Source: Heterohyrax brucei (lineage: Eukaryota > Chordata > Mammalia > Hyracoidea > Procaviidae). From it: a stretch of 64,000 nucleotides of DNA. Below, piece by piece: positions 1-11,317 of this stretch. Below the pieces are notes generated by a model. The model searched no databases and had not been told where the DNA came from. It was given only the letters and a program-made list of their open reading frames with translations. Position numbers and translations under genes: made by a program. Within the stretch, counting starts at the first letter, position 1. Each line of letters starts with the position of its first letter. The stretch covers positions 126,286,796 through 126,350,795 of the forward strand of contig CM053142.1 in NCBI GenBank assembly GCA_028571685.1, read 5' to 3'.

Positions 1-1170
1 GACTTCTTGGATTGTATGTTCAGTGTTCAGACTAAGTATGCCAAAAGGATACAACCCTCACACACACCTTTCCTGACTTTAAACCATGCAGTGTCCCCTT
101 GTTCAAATGACTGCCTCTTGATCCTTGTACAGGTTCCTCATGGTCACAGCTAACTGCTCTGAAATTCCCATCCTCCTAGGTATAGGGCTTGAGATTCTGC
201 TTCTCCACACACCCACTTCTAATTACTACCACAATTTCATTTAAAAAATAACTTTATAAAATCCACCCACTTCCTAAGAACTCTAGAAACAGCAAAAATG
301 TAGTTTTCACCAAAAACTAAGCTTAGAAAAGCAAAAGTTCAGTAAAATATATCAGCAGAATTATTCTGAAATTGATTTTCTGGTTCTTCATTTTTGTTTT
401 TCCATTAGGAGTCAGCAATTTGCTAAGATCTGAGAAATGATTTTAATTCTCCTGGAATCTAGATTTCTGGGTCCTCAGATTTGAAGTGTCCCCCCCTTGA
501 GTGTCCTTTTGAATCGTGAGTCCTTAAGGTACTGGTTTTCCTGGAGTCGTCTTCAGGTCAAACAACACCCAGTAAGCAGCTTCGCAGAGACCCTCTTGCC
601 TTGGGCACTGGGCTGTTCTGGAGAATTACATATGCACAGCTAGTTTCAAGAAGCAAAAAAAAAAACAAACTCCAGGGTCTATGGAAGTCGTGTTTTAGGA
701 TATATGTAATGTTCTTAATGACTCTGTTTTTATAACTGACTGATCCTGAAGCCTTGCACATGCTCTGAGAAACCAACAGGGAAGGAATTTAAAATGACCC
801 TGAGAGACTACCCTGACCAGAACTGCCTACATAACCTGCTTTCACTATTCCCTCTTCAGATAACCTTTCGGACAACTTTGGGTTGATGCTGCCCAGTTAG
901 AACTGTATCTACGCACAATAGATATATTCTGTTGCACTAATTTCTAGTGTTTCTCTGCATGTTTAGATTTTTAACAGATACATAACAGAAACAGTTTTGA
1001 GTCTTTTTTCACCTATTATAACAGATATGATGCCAAACTAAAATTTTCGTAATGGCTAAAAAAATGTTATAGGAAAAAAATACAATAATCTTTTCATACT
1101 AAGAATCAATTCATATATAAATTTAAGTTTCATATGCATTATAAATTCAAGAAAGACTAAATAAAAAATA

Positions 1171-1511
1171 AAAAAAACAGTGCATTGAGTCGATTCCAAC
1201 TCATAACAGCCCCACAGGGCAGAGTAGAACTGCTCATAGAGTCTGAACTGCCTACTTTTGGTTGGAAACCCTGGCAGTGTAGTGGTAAGTTAAGTCTACT
1301 AACCAAAAGGTTGGCAATTCTAATCTGCCAGGTGCCTGCTGGAAGCTCTGCTGTGGCCTACAAAGTCACTATGAGTCAGAATTGACCCCACGGCAGTGAG
1401 CTTAGTTTTTTGGGTTTACCTTTTGGTCGGATCCGACTCTACGGCACTTGGCTTGCCTGGCTTTTGGTCAGCAGACATAGCACTTAACCATTTCACCACC
1501 AGGGTTTCCCA
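1171..1511 (-). mobile_element. Nested AfroSINE pair plus a 33-nt tail insertion
   Basis: An outer reverse AfroSINE (1171-1263 and 1461-1511) contains a plus-strand AfroSINE (about 1264-1418, 'ggcagtgtagtggtaag' to 'tgggttt') inserted at its 'cttttggt' stretch. A further 33-nt piece (1428-1460) is flanked by CTTTTGGT on both sides. Three insertion events in 340 bp. Confidence 0.8.
1428..1460 (+). mobile_element. Micro-insertion: 33-nt AfroSINE/RTE-type tail
   Basis: A 33-nt piece ('cggatccgactctacgg' then 'cacttggcttgcctgg') flanked by an 8-bp duplication CTTTTGGT at 1420-1427 and 1461-1468. Confidence 0.75.
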
Positions 1512-1684
1512 AGAAAGACTAGGCATCAGGTATTCTATATTTCTACGGATAAATTATCTATAATCACAATTTATTAGAACATTCAGAGAATACTTGCTTT
1601 TATGTGCATGGCAAACTTCCTTTGCTAATTTAAATAACAAAAAGTATTCAAATCAGATAATAATATGGCCTACTGTGTGGGAAT

Positions 1685-3005
1685 GACAAATTGACGAGGA
1701 AAGGCATTGCATTCATCATCAAAAAGAACATTTCAAGATTTGTCTTGAAGTACAATGCTGTTAGTGATAATATTCATACAACTACACAAAGAAGACCATA
1801 ACAGAAGGAAGATATAACTATCATCCAAACTTATGCACCAGCCATTGAGGGCAAAGTGAAGAAACTGAAGAGGTTTACCAACTTCTGCAGTCTGAAGCTG
1901 ATCAAACATACTATCGAGTACACTGATAATTACTGGTGACTGGAATGCAAAAATTGCAAATAAAGGAGGAGGATAGGTAGTTGGAAATAGTTTGTGATAG
2001 AAAAAAATGCCAGATTCACATGATGAATTTTGCAAGACCAACAACTTCTTCATTGCCAGTACCTTTTTCACCAACATAAATAGTGACTTTACATGTGGAC
2101 CTCACCAGATGGAATAAACAGAAATCAAATCTATTGATTCTTTTTAGAGGTCTACTGTCTCTTTTTAGAGACAACAGAGAAACTCCATATTATCTGGCAG
2201 AAGGAAGCCAGGATCTGATGGAGGAATAAACCATTACTCACATGCAAGTTCAAGTTGAAGCTGAAAAAAGTTAAAACAAGTCCACAAAAGATAAAGTACA
2301 ACCTTAAGTATGTCCTACCTGCATTTAGTAACAATCTCAAGAATAGGTTTGACGTATTGAACACTCATGACTGAAGACCACAAACAAGTTGTGCGAAACA
2401 TCGTGGACTTCATATATAAGAAGGCAAACAGTAAAAAGACTTGAAAGAAAGAAAAGACCAAAACGTATGTCAGAAGACTCTGAAACGTGCTCTTGAACAT
2501 AAGTAGGTAGAGTGAATGGAAGAAATAAAAGTTGAACACAAGATTTCAAAGTGCAGTTCCAGAAGACAAAAGTATTATCATGACATGTGCAAAGGTATGG
2601 AGTTCGAAAACCAACAAGGAAGACCACAACATGTTTGGTGTTTCTCAAACTGAAAGAACTTGAAAAAAATCAAGCCTTGAATTGTAATATGGAAGAATTC
2701 TATGTGCAAAATACTGAATGACACAGGAATCATGAAAAGCAGATGGAAGAAATACAGAGTCACTGTACCAAAAAGAATTCATTGACATGCAGTTATTTCA
2801 GGCATGAGAGACTAATCCCTGGAGAAGGGCATCAAGCTTGATAAAATTGAGGGTCAGTGAAAAAGAGAAAATCCCTCAACAAGAGGGAATGACACAGTTG
2901 TTGCAACAAAGGGCTCAAACATAAGCAACAATTGTGAGGGTGGCACAGGACCGGGCATTGTGTCATTCTGTTGTACATAGAGTTACTGTGCACCTAACAA
3001 CAACT
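1685..3005 (+). mobile_element. RTE-type LINE fragment with endonuclease remnants
   Basis: Degenerate translation gives features of the RTE/Bov-B apurinic endonuclease: a TYAP-like 'IQTYAPAIEGK' stretch near 1825, then in another frame GDWNAK-like 'TGDWNAKIANKGG' near 1935-1970 and 'FCKTNNFFIASTFFTNIN' near 2030-2075. Downstream, near 2815, the C-terminal 'LEKGIKLDKIEGQ' box of RTE is visible, and the end shares the 'catagagttactgtg…cctaacaacaac' tail with the other RTE copies. It has many stops and frameshifts and an internal deletion. Confidence 0.7.
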
Positions 3006-3181
3006 TGGTACTAGAAAACTCCATGTATAACTTAGAAATAAATGGGAAATATATATTAACATGACATAGTCCATATTCTCATGCAGTAGAAAACACAAAT
3101 TCACAAAAACCATGTTGCTGGAAGGATTGCTGATCTAATGACAAACTGTATTTTTTCATTTTTGCAGACATTTAATATAAG

Positions 3182-3208
3182 CCAGCCAGCCAAGTGCCGT
3201 GGAGTCGG
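3182..3208 (-). mobile_element. Micro-insertion: about 27-nt AfroSINE/RTE-type tail
   Basis: 'ccagccagccaagtgccgt' then 'ggagtcgg', nearly the same 27-mer as 17154-17180. The flanks (GACATTTAA / GACATCTTAA nearby) are only an imperfect duplication. Confidence 0.55.
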
Positions 3209-3564
3209 ACATCTTAACTTCTGCATAATGTTTTATAGCTGAAAAAAAGGCTTTACCACACATTATCTCAGAAGTGCTGTGTATTAGGTTCACAATAGTT
3301 ATAGAATTCTCACACTTGTGACAAAAAGTTCTCATTTGAAAACCCAACCGATGTTTTTCACCTTTTAAACTGAAGATGCCTTGCAGGCAGAGATCATTTC
3401 TTAAGTATCACTAGGTTCCTCACAGTGAGTTTTAAATATGTTGACTTCAGGAATTTGCTTAGCAAGAAGTGTGCTTTTCCTGAGACATAACAGTGCCAGA
3501 ACTTTCTTCCTTGCCTTCAGTGATAAATTTCAAGCCACATCTATACAAAGTTTAAACACAAAAA

Positions 3565-3722
3565 ACAAATCCATCACCTTCAAGTCAGTTTCAGCTCGTG
3601 GCAACTCTACAGGACAGAAGAGAACTGGCCCATAGGTCTTCCGAACAGCAGCTGGTGGGTCTCAACTACTGACCTCTCTGTCAGAAGCTAAGCTCTTAAC
3701 CACCGCACCAAGAGGGCTCCAA
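3565..3722 (-). mobile_element. AfroSINE, reverse
   Basis: Contains 'aagtcagtttcagctcgtgg', 'agagaactggcccatagg' and the reversed head 'ctcttaaccaccgcacc'. Diverged. Confidence 0.8.
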
Positions 3723-4981
3723 TTTAGAGTCTGTTATATTGCACAACTAGCTTTAAAATCACTTTAAATACATGAATTCACCCCCACATACTTCGGAACA
3801 ACATGTTCTTACATCATCATTATCACAGCCAAAAGTGATCAGTAGTTTTTGGTTTTGTCTAGAACACAATCCATATTCAAATGTCCTCCTGTCTTAAAAA
3901 TGTCTTTTTATATCGGTTTGTTAAAGTCAAAATAAATAACCTGTTATAGCTGCTTAAGTGCCTAAGCCTTTTAAAGCTTTCATTATAGAAACTTTCAAAC
4001 ATACACAGCAATGGAGAGACTAACATACAGAATCCCCACGTATCCCTCGCCTTGCTTCAACGATTTTCAACACTTGCCACTCTTGTGAATATTTTGCCAG
4101 TATCTTGCGTGCGTGGATATACATACACATACACCACATACACTTTTAAGTCAGATTCAATTTAATTGTTTTGCCAAAGGTACTTCATAGGAGGTACTTT
4201 ATATTTTTCATTATATTAAATAATGAGGTACACAGAATCTGATTGTCCCACTTTAGCGATACTTACTTTGATCAGTGGATTTAGTAATTTGTAACACAGT
4301 CCTTCCGGTCTGAAGTTCTACTTCACCTTTCTGTCTAATGGTTTCACTGAGGATTGTCCCATGAATCTGTTATTTCATTAGAGGCTACAAAATGTTAATT
4401 CTCTAATTCTGTTAAGTCTGCTGCATGTACGAACTAGAATGCTGTAAAAAGGAATTTGCCCTTATCAGCTAAGGCTGTTTGGCTACCCTGAGGTTCAGTT
4501 CAAACAGGAAAGACAGGCTAAATGTTTACTTCGTCTTTTGTTTGCCAGTCTACAGAGTAATGAATTGGTGTCATATTTATGGCTAATGGAGTTTAGTGAC
4601 TTATTTCTTTGTGTGTGCTGGGTGGTGGGACGCTTTCTATGCTGTATCATTTATACACTTCTGAATTTTTATGTAGTCATTGTGTTTCACTCATCTCATT
4701 CTTTTTTTCCTGATGCTGAACTGGTCTCAGTATTGGCCATGGGGAGCCCTATCCTTTAGTTAGGGCGCTGTTAGTCTTTGCTTTCCGGCACAACAAGCTA
4801 TTTCAAGCTCATTTTGTATCTTTCCTGCCCCAGACTTAGAATCAGCCATTCCTCCAAGAAAAAGTAGGGAATGAATATGCATCTTTTAAAATTCACTTAC
4901 TCTTCGTTCATTTGCTGCACTTGCCGTGACCCCAAGTATGGCACAGTATCATAAGTTCCTCAAAACTGAACCCATGACTCA

Positions 4982-5541
4982 TGTCACAGATTGAATTGTG
5001 TCCCTCCTCCAAATGTATATCACAGTTGGGCCGGGCCGTGTTTCTCAGTGTTGTGTGATTGCCGTCTATTTTGTGATTTTCTTATACTGTCAATCCTAAT
5101 CTCTGCCTATGTTTAATAGACTGGATTATGTTAAAGAGGATTAGGATGGAACCATAACACCCTTCCTCAGATTACCTCCCTGTTCCAATGTACAGGGAGT
5201 TTCCCTGGAGTGTGGCTTGCACCGCCTTTTATCCTATACGAAATAAAAGGAAAGAGAAGCAAGCAGAGTGTTGGGGACCTCATGCCATCAAGAAAGCAGC
5301 ACTGAGAGCAAAGTACACCCTTCAGACCAGAGTTCCCTATGCCAAGATGCTCTCAGACCAAAGAAAGACTGATGCAGTACAAGGACCTTCCCCCAGAGCC
5401 AACAGTGATAGACTGTTCCCCTAGAGCTGACACCCTGAATTTGGACTTCTAGCCTATTGGACTGTGTGAGAATTAACTTTTCTTTATTAAAGCCATCCAC
5501 TTGCTCTATTTCTGTTAGAGCAGTATCAGATGACTAAGACA
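4982..5541 (+). mobile_element. MaLR-like LTR fossil, copy 1
   Basis: A 560-bp LTR with TG…CA ends and 5-bp flanks ACTCA / ACTTA (4977-4981, 5542-5546; 4 of 5 match). It contains the family landmarks 'ttgaattgtgtccc', a TATA-like 'ataaaaggaaagagaagc' and 'cctattggactgtg'. A 5-bp duplication fits the ERVL/MaLR class. Solo, diverged, old. Confidence 0.7.
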
Positions 5542-5867
5542 ACTTACTTTGCATCAAAATTGCTGACAGTGCCAATTCACTGAGTGCTTACTACACGTAA
5601 AGCATGGTTTTAACTAAAGAAGATAAAAAAATTAATAAGACCTATACTCCTTACTTGCCAGCACTCACAATATACTGGAAGAAATAATCACATCACAAGT
5701 GACTACAATTACTGCACAATATAAGTACACAAGCACACAAGACAAGGCAGACTGTGCTAACAGCACAGTAAAACTACAGTAAAATCTGCTTAACCTAGCA
5801 GATAAGGCCTTTTATGACCTGGTTCCAGCTTCCCTTCTATCTCACTTATTCATTCTTTTAGAAAGAT

Positions 5868-5940
5868 GATATAGGGCAGTTCTACTCTGTACTGTAGGGT
5901 TGCTATGAGCTGAAATCACTGCAATGGAAATGATTTTTTG
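5868..5940 (+). mobile_element. AfroSINE, 3' fragment
   Basis: Only the 3' half is present: 'gggcagttctactctg', 'gggttgctatgagctg'. Confidence 0.6.
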
Positions 5941-6328
5941 TTTTGTTTGTTTTTTAATGTGCCAGTCATTACCATGTCACTGCCCCTGTGCTCAAGAAGT
6001 ATGTTGCATTATGGCCAGCAAATAATCAGATATAGACTGGTAAGTGCTACAAGCTATGTGAGCACTGAATGTTATGGAGGGATCCGCCCTAACTTAGTTT
6101 TAAAGGATCAAGAGAAGATTTTTAGAGGAATGATAAGCTAAGACTTGATGAATTAAAGTTAATGAGGAAGGACAAGAGTGGACAGTCGGGTTCCAGAATA
6201 AGGGCTACCAAAGCTTAGGACCCAGAAGGGAGAGAAATGAGGAGCTTTCTGGGAACTCAGAGACGTTTACTTGGAACAAGAACTTACAGCAGGAGGTGGG
6301 GAAGCAGACAATAGTTCAGAATAGAAAG

Positions 6329-6455
6329 GAGCCCTGGCAACACAGTGGTTAAGAGTTCAGCTGCTAAGAAAAAAGGCTGGCAGTTTAAATCCACCAGCCA
6401 TTCCTTGGAAACCTTATAGGGTAGTTCTGTGCTGTCCTATAGAGTTACTATGAGA
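6329..6455 (+). mobile_element. AfroSINE
   Basis: 'gagccctggcaacacagtgg', 'ccaccagccattccttgg', 'cctatagagttactatgag'. The 3' tail is lost. Confidence 0.85.
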
Positions 6456-7189
6456 ATGGAAAAATACGAAGACAGATCATGAAGATATCTGCAAGTGGTA
6501 GGGGAGTTCAAACTTCAGCTTGAGGGCAATGGGGAGCCATTCACAGGCTTTAACTATGAGAGTTCTGTGTTCAGATCTGTGGTTTGGAAAGATTCTTCTG
6601 GTTGCAGTGGAGGATAGAGTAGAGGAAGCAGAAGAGTGAAGGCAGAAAAGCTAGTTTGCAAAATACCACAGGAGCTCAGAACAGAGGTACTTGGGCCTGA
6701 TCTGGTACAGTTAGAAAGTAGATGTAACCCAGATAAATTAAAGAAGCATAATAAATCATGGAATGATTGGCCATATGTTGGAAATGGCAGAGGGGAGGAA
6801 AGAGTTAAGGTTGGTACCCAGGACTCTAGATGAGGTACTCTGGGGATAGAGATTGTCCAGTGTAGTAGGAAACACAAGACAAAAGGCGGGTCCAAAAGGA
6901 AGATGCCAAGTTCTGTTTTGAATATGCCGAGTTTAAGGTTTCTGTGAGACATACCAAAAGGGATATCTATTGAGTAATTGGGTTTACTCAAGGCAGAAAA
7001 TTAGGCCATCATACACATAGGAGAGGTGATGAAGAGAGAGCAGTACCATCACTCCTTACCTATATGGCTTTTGACTTCCAGTTGCAGAACTGAGCTCCCT
7101 AGCATACAAGGGATCTTGTAAAAGGGTGCCTTTCTGAAAGAGGAAAAAATAGAAATAGTTAGAATTTTTGCTTTAAAAAATCCCCTTGT

Positions 7190-7355
7190 TTTGGAATGGG
7201 TAGAGTGGAGGAGATAGGAGACTGTTGGGAGGATAAGACATGTATGGAGCGGAGAGGAAGAGTGTGCTGTCACCGTGCAGGGAGAGCAGTGGGAGCTGCA
7301 TATAGGTCAGCATGCAAATTTACATTTTCATTCAATCATAATAATAAGTAAATAA
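7190..7355 (+). mobile_element. L1 3' end, short 5'-truncated copy
   Basis: About 165 bp matching the last part of the L1 at 31.9 kb (ggataagacatgtatggagc, agtgtgctgtcac, gggagctgcatatagg), ending in a diverged A/T tail. Confidence 0.75.
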
Positions 7356-7374
7356 ATAAAACAAAATATCCCCT

Positions 7375-7912
7375 TGTTTCAAATTCTCATAGATTACAGA
7401 CTTAGGAGGGCCCTAAAGCCCTCTTAAAACCAAGCTAGAATTTAGCTTAACTGGTAAAAAAGTAGCATTTGCCTTGAACCTTATGCTCTTTTAAGAACTG
7501 TCTCTTTAGGATCAAAGAGAGAAGTGCAATTCAAAAGGTTAGATAGGAGCCTTAGGGGGCAGTGGGGCCGCGGTGGCACAGTGGAGGTAAAGAGCTCTGC
7601 CGCTAACTGAAGGCTCGGCAGTTAAACTCTACCAGCCATTCACCAGAAACCCCACAGGGCAGTTCTGCTCTGTCTTGTAAGGTCACAGCAATGGATTTGG
7701 CTTTGGGTTTAGTGGATAGTGAGTTTATGCTACTTAGGGGGGAAAACTTAGAAAAGGAGCAAAAGAATGGTTGCACAACTAGAAGAATGATATCAGTGTC
7801 ACTGAACTTTATATGTAGAAACTAAACTGGGTAGGTAGAAACTGCTGAACTGGTATATGTTTTGCTGTGTATATTCTCAACAACCAAATAAATGAAAAAA
7901 AAATTTAAATAC
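7375..7912 (+). mobile_element. Unclassified LINE 3'-end repeat, copy A (with a SINE inside)
   Basis: One of five copies of a repeat whose 3' part reads '…tgctcttttaagaactgt…atcagtgtcactgaact…tttgctgtgtatattctcaacaacc-aaataaa' plus an A-run. The stretch is split by an AfroSINE (about 7560-7715). I do not recognise the family name; the A-rich 3' end and 5' truncation suggest a LINE 3' region mobilised by L1. Confidence 0.6.
7560..7715 (+). mobile_element. AfroSINE inside LINE copy A
   Basis: 'ggtggcacagtggagg', 'ctaccagccattcacc', 'gggcagttctgctctg', ending in 'tttggctttgggttt'. Confidence 0.8.
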
Positions 7913-7985
7913 TTTTATTACAATGAGAAAGCTAAAAATCAGTCCTCCCTACTTTTAGTCAATTTCATGGACCTGTTCTTTAATG

Positions 7986-8192
7986 GGAGAGCTCTGGTGG
8001 TACAGCTGTTAAGTGTTAAGTGATAGCCAAAAGGTTGGCCACTGGAACCGACCAGCAGCTCCGCAGGAGAAAAGACTCAGGGATCCACTGCCACAAAGAT
8101 TACAGCTTAGGAAGCCTATGAGGCAGTTCTACTCTGTCCTAGAGTGTCCCTGGGAGTACGCATTGACTCAGCAGCACATGGTAACGTTCTTT
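7986..8192 (+). mobile_element. AfroSINE, long form
   Basis: Carries the extra middle block found in long-form copies ('aaagattacagcttagg') between the head and 'ggcagttctactctgtcc'. Confidence 0.8.
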
Positions 8193-8319
8193 AATCCCTT
8201 CCAAAAGCATGCTTTGCTGTTGTTACTCAGTCCTGCATTTGCTAGTGTCATAGGAAATAATTTCTTAATTGTTTAAAAGCATTTTAAACCTAATATGTGC
8301 TCATGAAAAACATAGTTAT

Positions 8320-8727
8320 TATAGAAAATTCTCATGTGTCCCAGACTTTCTGGAGCTGTGGAGTCTGGATGAACTCCTGGAATGGCTGCCCTGAGATAAT
8401 CATTAAACCTTCAACCCCAAATATGCCTTATGAAAATCAGACAGTAGTTGAGCTTTACGAGTAAAAAAGGTCTGCCTTGAGCAATATACTCTTCTAAGAA
8501 CTACGTTTATGGGATCCAAGTAACAACAGCAACTCAGATGATTAAATAGGAATCTTATGTTAACTGGGGAGAAACAATTCAGAAAGGGGGGGGTCACAAT
8601 GGTCGCACAGCTCAGAGAATATAACCAACGTCGGTGGCTTACACACGTAGAAACAGCGGAATAGGTGTGTGTTTGGCTGTCTATATCCTCAATGGCAACA
8701 GTGATTTTTTAATTAAAAAAATAGTGA
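8320..8727 (+). mobile_element. Unclassified LINE 3'-end repeat, copy B
   Basis: Parallels copy A: 'aattctcatgtgtcccagac', 'ctgccctgagataatc', 'actcttctaagaactacg', 'ggcttacacacgtagaaac', ending in an A/T tail followed directly by an L1 3' end. Confidence 0.6.
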
Positions 8728-9088
8728 TTTTTCCCTGGGAGCATGGTCCCTGGCCATGATGCTGCCCCTGTCCATAAATCATAATGGATGTCAGCTCTTT
8801 GGACAGAAATGGACTGGGCTTGGTGACAGAGAGTGACCATATCATGTGTGCACTTTATGGTTCTGTGCATATATAGAATGTCATCTGGCTGACCTCTCAC
8901 AGGACGCGGGGGAGAGGGTGGAGAGGAGGGGGTAGGAGATTGTTAGGAGGATATGACATGTACAGAATAGAGAGGAGGAGTGTGCTGTCACTGGGCAGGG
9001 AGAGCAGGGGGAGCTGCTCACTGGTAGGTATGCAAATTTATATGGGATTCTATATTTTCACTCAATCATAATAAAAAAAAAAAGAAAA
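8728..9088 (+). mobile_element. L1 3' end, 5'-truncated
   Basis: Runs from 'ttccctgggagcatggtccc' to the A-run near 9085 and parallels 31580-31935 throughout (dataaatcat, gaatgtcatc, gtgtgctgtcac, gggagctgc). It lies at the end of another LINE-derived repeat (8320-8727). Confidence 0.85.
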
Positions 9089-9162
9089 AAGTTATTTATA
9101 AAAATCAAACAGTACACCAGGGATGGGAGGGAAGGAGAAAGGGAAAGGTTATTGCTCATGGA

Positions 9163-9358
9163 AGGGACCCTGACAGCACAGTGTTATGTGTTCTGCTGCT
9201 AACTCAAAGGCTGGCAGTTGGAACCCACAAGCCACTCTATGGGAGAGAGATTAGCTTCCAATAAGATTACACCCTTGGAATTTGATGGGGCAGTTCTATT
9301 CTTGGAAGTCTTATAAGGTTGCTATAAGTGGGAGTCAACTAGTTGGCAATGGGTTTAT
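9163..9358 (+). mobile_element. AfroSINE, long form
   Basis: 'gaccctgacagcacagtg', 'aggctggcagttggaacc', middle block 'aagattacacccttgg', then 'ggttgctataagtggg'. Confidence 0.8.
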
Positions 9359-9499
9359 TACTGTGGACTACTGAGTTTTAGTTTACAGTGATGAAAAGAT
9401 GGATAGAGTTACACAGCTGATTAATGTAATTTGCTGTCAACAAACTGTATACCTATAAAAAGTTCAAAAATGGCAAAAGTTGTATAATAGATCTATTTA

Positions 9500-10850
9500 T
9501 AACAGGAACTAAGAGAAAAACTGCTTATGTACAGCTAAATACTTCATGAGATTTCATTCCTTGGTTGACGGTTTAAGGTCAAAACAACATTCACTAGCAT
9601 CTTAGGAAATTTCTTAATAGTTTGAAAACATTTTAAACATGGTATGTGCTCATTAAAAAAATAATTACTATGGAAAATGCAGAACAGAATTTCAAATTCT
9701 CATGGATCCCACACTTTGGGAGTGCTGAGTTCTAGTATGATATTTAGTGCTTCTGTTCACTCTCCTAGTCTACTGCATAGTGCGTGGTGTGGAAAGCTTG
9801 GAGGCAGCTGTCGAAGGCACGATTGGTCTCTATTTGCCTGGAGCAACAGAAGAAGAAGAGTCAGGAAGAGGAAGAGGAAATGGAAATTGAGGCTAATTGT
9901 GTCCATGAATAACTGCCTACTAGGCCAGGAGATGAGAAGAACTGGATTGTACCTGGCTACCATTATTGAATATTTTGATCAAAGATTATAAAGGACTTCT
10001 CATCAAAAGGGGGAAGATGCAGAAGAGAATTCAAAGTCTCATGAAATCTAGGTGGTTGTTGTTGCCAGGTGCCATCAAGTTGGTTCCAACTCATAGTGAC
10101 CCCATGGACAATAGAACGAAACATTTCCCGGTCTTGCGTCATGTCCACAGTTGTTTTTATGCTTAAATCCATTGTTGCAGCCACTGTGTCAATCCATCTT
10201 GGTGAGAGTCTTCCTCTTTTTCACTGACCCTCCACTCTACCAAGCATGATGTCCTTCTCCAGGGACTGATCTTTCCTGACAACATGTCCAGAGTATGTAA
10301 GACACAGTCTCACCATCTGTGCTTTCAAGGAGCACTCCAGGTGTACTTCTTCCAGAAGAGATCTGTTTGTTCTTTTGGCAGTCCATTGTACATTCGATAT
10401 TTGTCTCCAACACCACAATTCAAAGGCATCAATCCTTCTTCTGTTTTCTTTGTTCATTGTCCAAGAACCAGTGGAGGCTGGCTGAATCCCTGAAAATACT
10501 GCCCTGAAATAATCTTTAAACCCTAAACCAAAAAAGTCCCCTGAAGTCTTAAACCAAACAGTAGTTCAGTTTAACCAGTAAAGTATATCTACTTTGAGCA
10601 TTATGCTCTTTTAAGAGCTATCTGTAGGGGATCAAATTGACGGCAGCAGCTTGAAAGATTAGCTAGGAAGCTTAAGTGGCTATGAGTTACTGTTAATTGG
10701 GAAGCTACAACTTTGAAAAGGAGGGTGACAATGATTGTATGTCACTCAAATAATGTAATCAGGGTCACTGGATTGTACATATAGAAACTCTTGAATTGGT
10801 GTATCATTTGCTGTGTACATTCTCAACAACAAAATAAATTTTAATTTAAA
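9500..10850 (+). mobile_element. Unclassified LINE 3'-end repeat, copy C (longer, interrupted by RTE)
   Basis: Longer copy comparable to 46865-48205: 'tatgtacagctaaatacttc', 'cctggagcaacag', 'gaagaactggattgtacctgg', 'ttgaatattttgatcaaag', then after the RTE insertion 'ggaggctggctgaatccctg' and the terminus 'cattctcaacaac-aaaataaa'. A 148-bp block at 9588-9735 does not fit the order seen in the 46.9 kb copy (see findings). Confidence 0.6.
10055..10460 (-). mobile_element. RTE-type LINE, 3' end, inserted in another LINE-derived repeat
   Basis: The minus strand encodes the typical RTE/Bov-B C-terminal region: ENRRRIDAFELWCWRQ, then SLEKDIMLGRVEGQ, then TVAATMDL- and SWNQLD-like ends near 10070. 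It interrupts the LINE 3'-end repeat that spans 9500-10850, which resumes at about 10461. The 3' end near 10060 ('ggtgccatcaagttgg…') is the sequence it shares with AfroSINE tails. Confidence 0.8.
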
Positions 10851-11009
10851 AAATCAAACAGTACAGAAATGCATAAGTAGAAGTTTCTCGTTTTGTCTTC
10901 CCCTTTCCATCCCACTATTCAAAATGCCTATTATCAGTTTGCTTTCTATCTAACCAACTCTTAAAGATAATGCCACTCTACCTGTATATATTTCACTGTC
11001 ATAGAAAAA

Positions 11010-11300
11010 AAAAATCAGACTCAGTTCCAACCCCAGCTTCACACATGTGACCTTGCACAGATCATCTCATGTCTCTGTGCCTCAATTTCCTTATCTGTAA
11101 AATGGCATCAATCCTTCTTCTGTCTTCTTTGTTCATTGTCCAAGAACCAGTGGAGGCTGGCTGAATCCCTGAAACTACTGCCCTGAGATAATCTTTAAAC
11201 CCTAAACCAAAAAAGTAAATGGTAATAACAGTCCTACTTTGTAGGATTGTGCAGGTTAAATTAGTTAATATATGTAAAGCATCAGAACAAATGCTACTGG
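11010..11300 (+). mobile_element. MIR SINE interrupted by the templated insertion
   Basis: 'tgaccttgcacagatcatc', 'gtgcctcaatttcc', 'ttatctgtaaaatgg', then after the insert 'taataacagtcctac' and 'ttgtgcaggttaaattag': the MIR core and 3' half in order. Confidence 0.85.
11106..11216 (+). repeat. Templated 111-113 bp insertion copied from 10425-10537
   Basis: Positions 11104-11216 match 10425-10537 over 113 nt with three mismatches, and the copied piece spans the RTE/LINE junction of the source. The insert lies in a MIR and is flanked by AAATGG at 11100-11105 and 11217-11222. Confidence 0.9.
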
Positions 11301-11317
11301 GTAATAACCAAAATCCA

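Noticed and set aside
6554-6991. 145-codon minus-strand frame
   Set aside because: Lies in sequence resembling an old dispersed repeat; hydrophobic Leu/Pro/Ser composition, no family.
9757-9963. Leu-rich minus-strand frame
   Set aside because: A GAAGAA-type purine run in a LINE 3'-end repeat read backwards.
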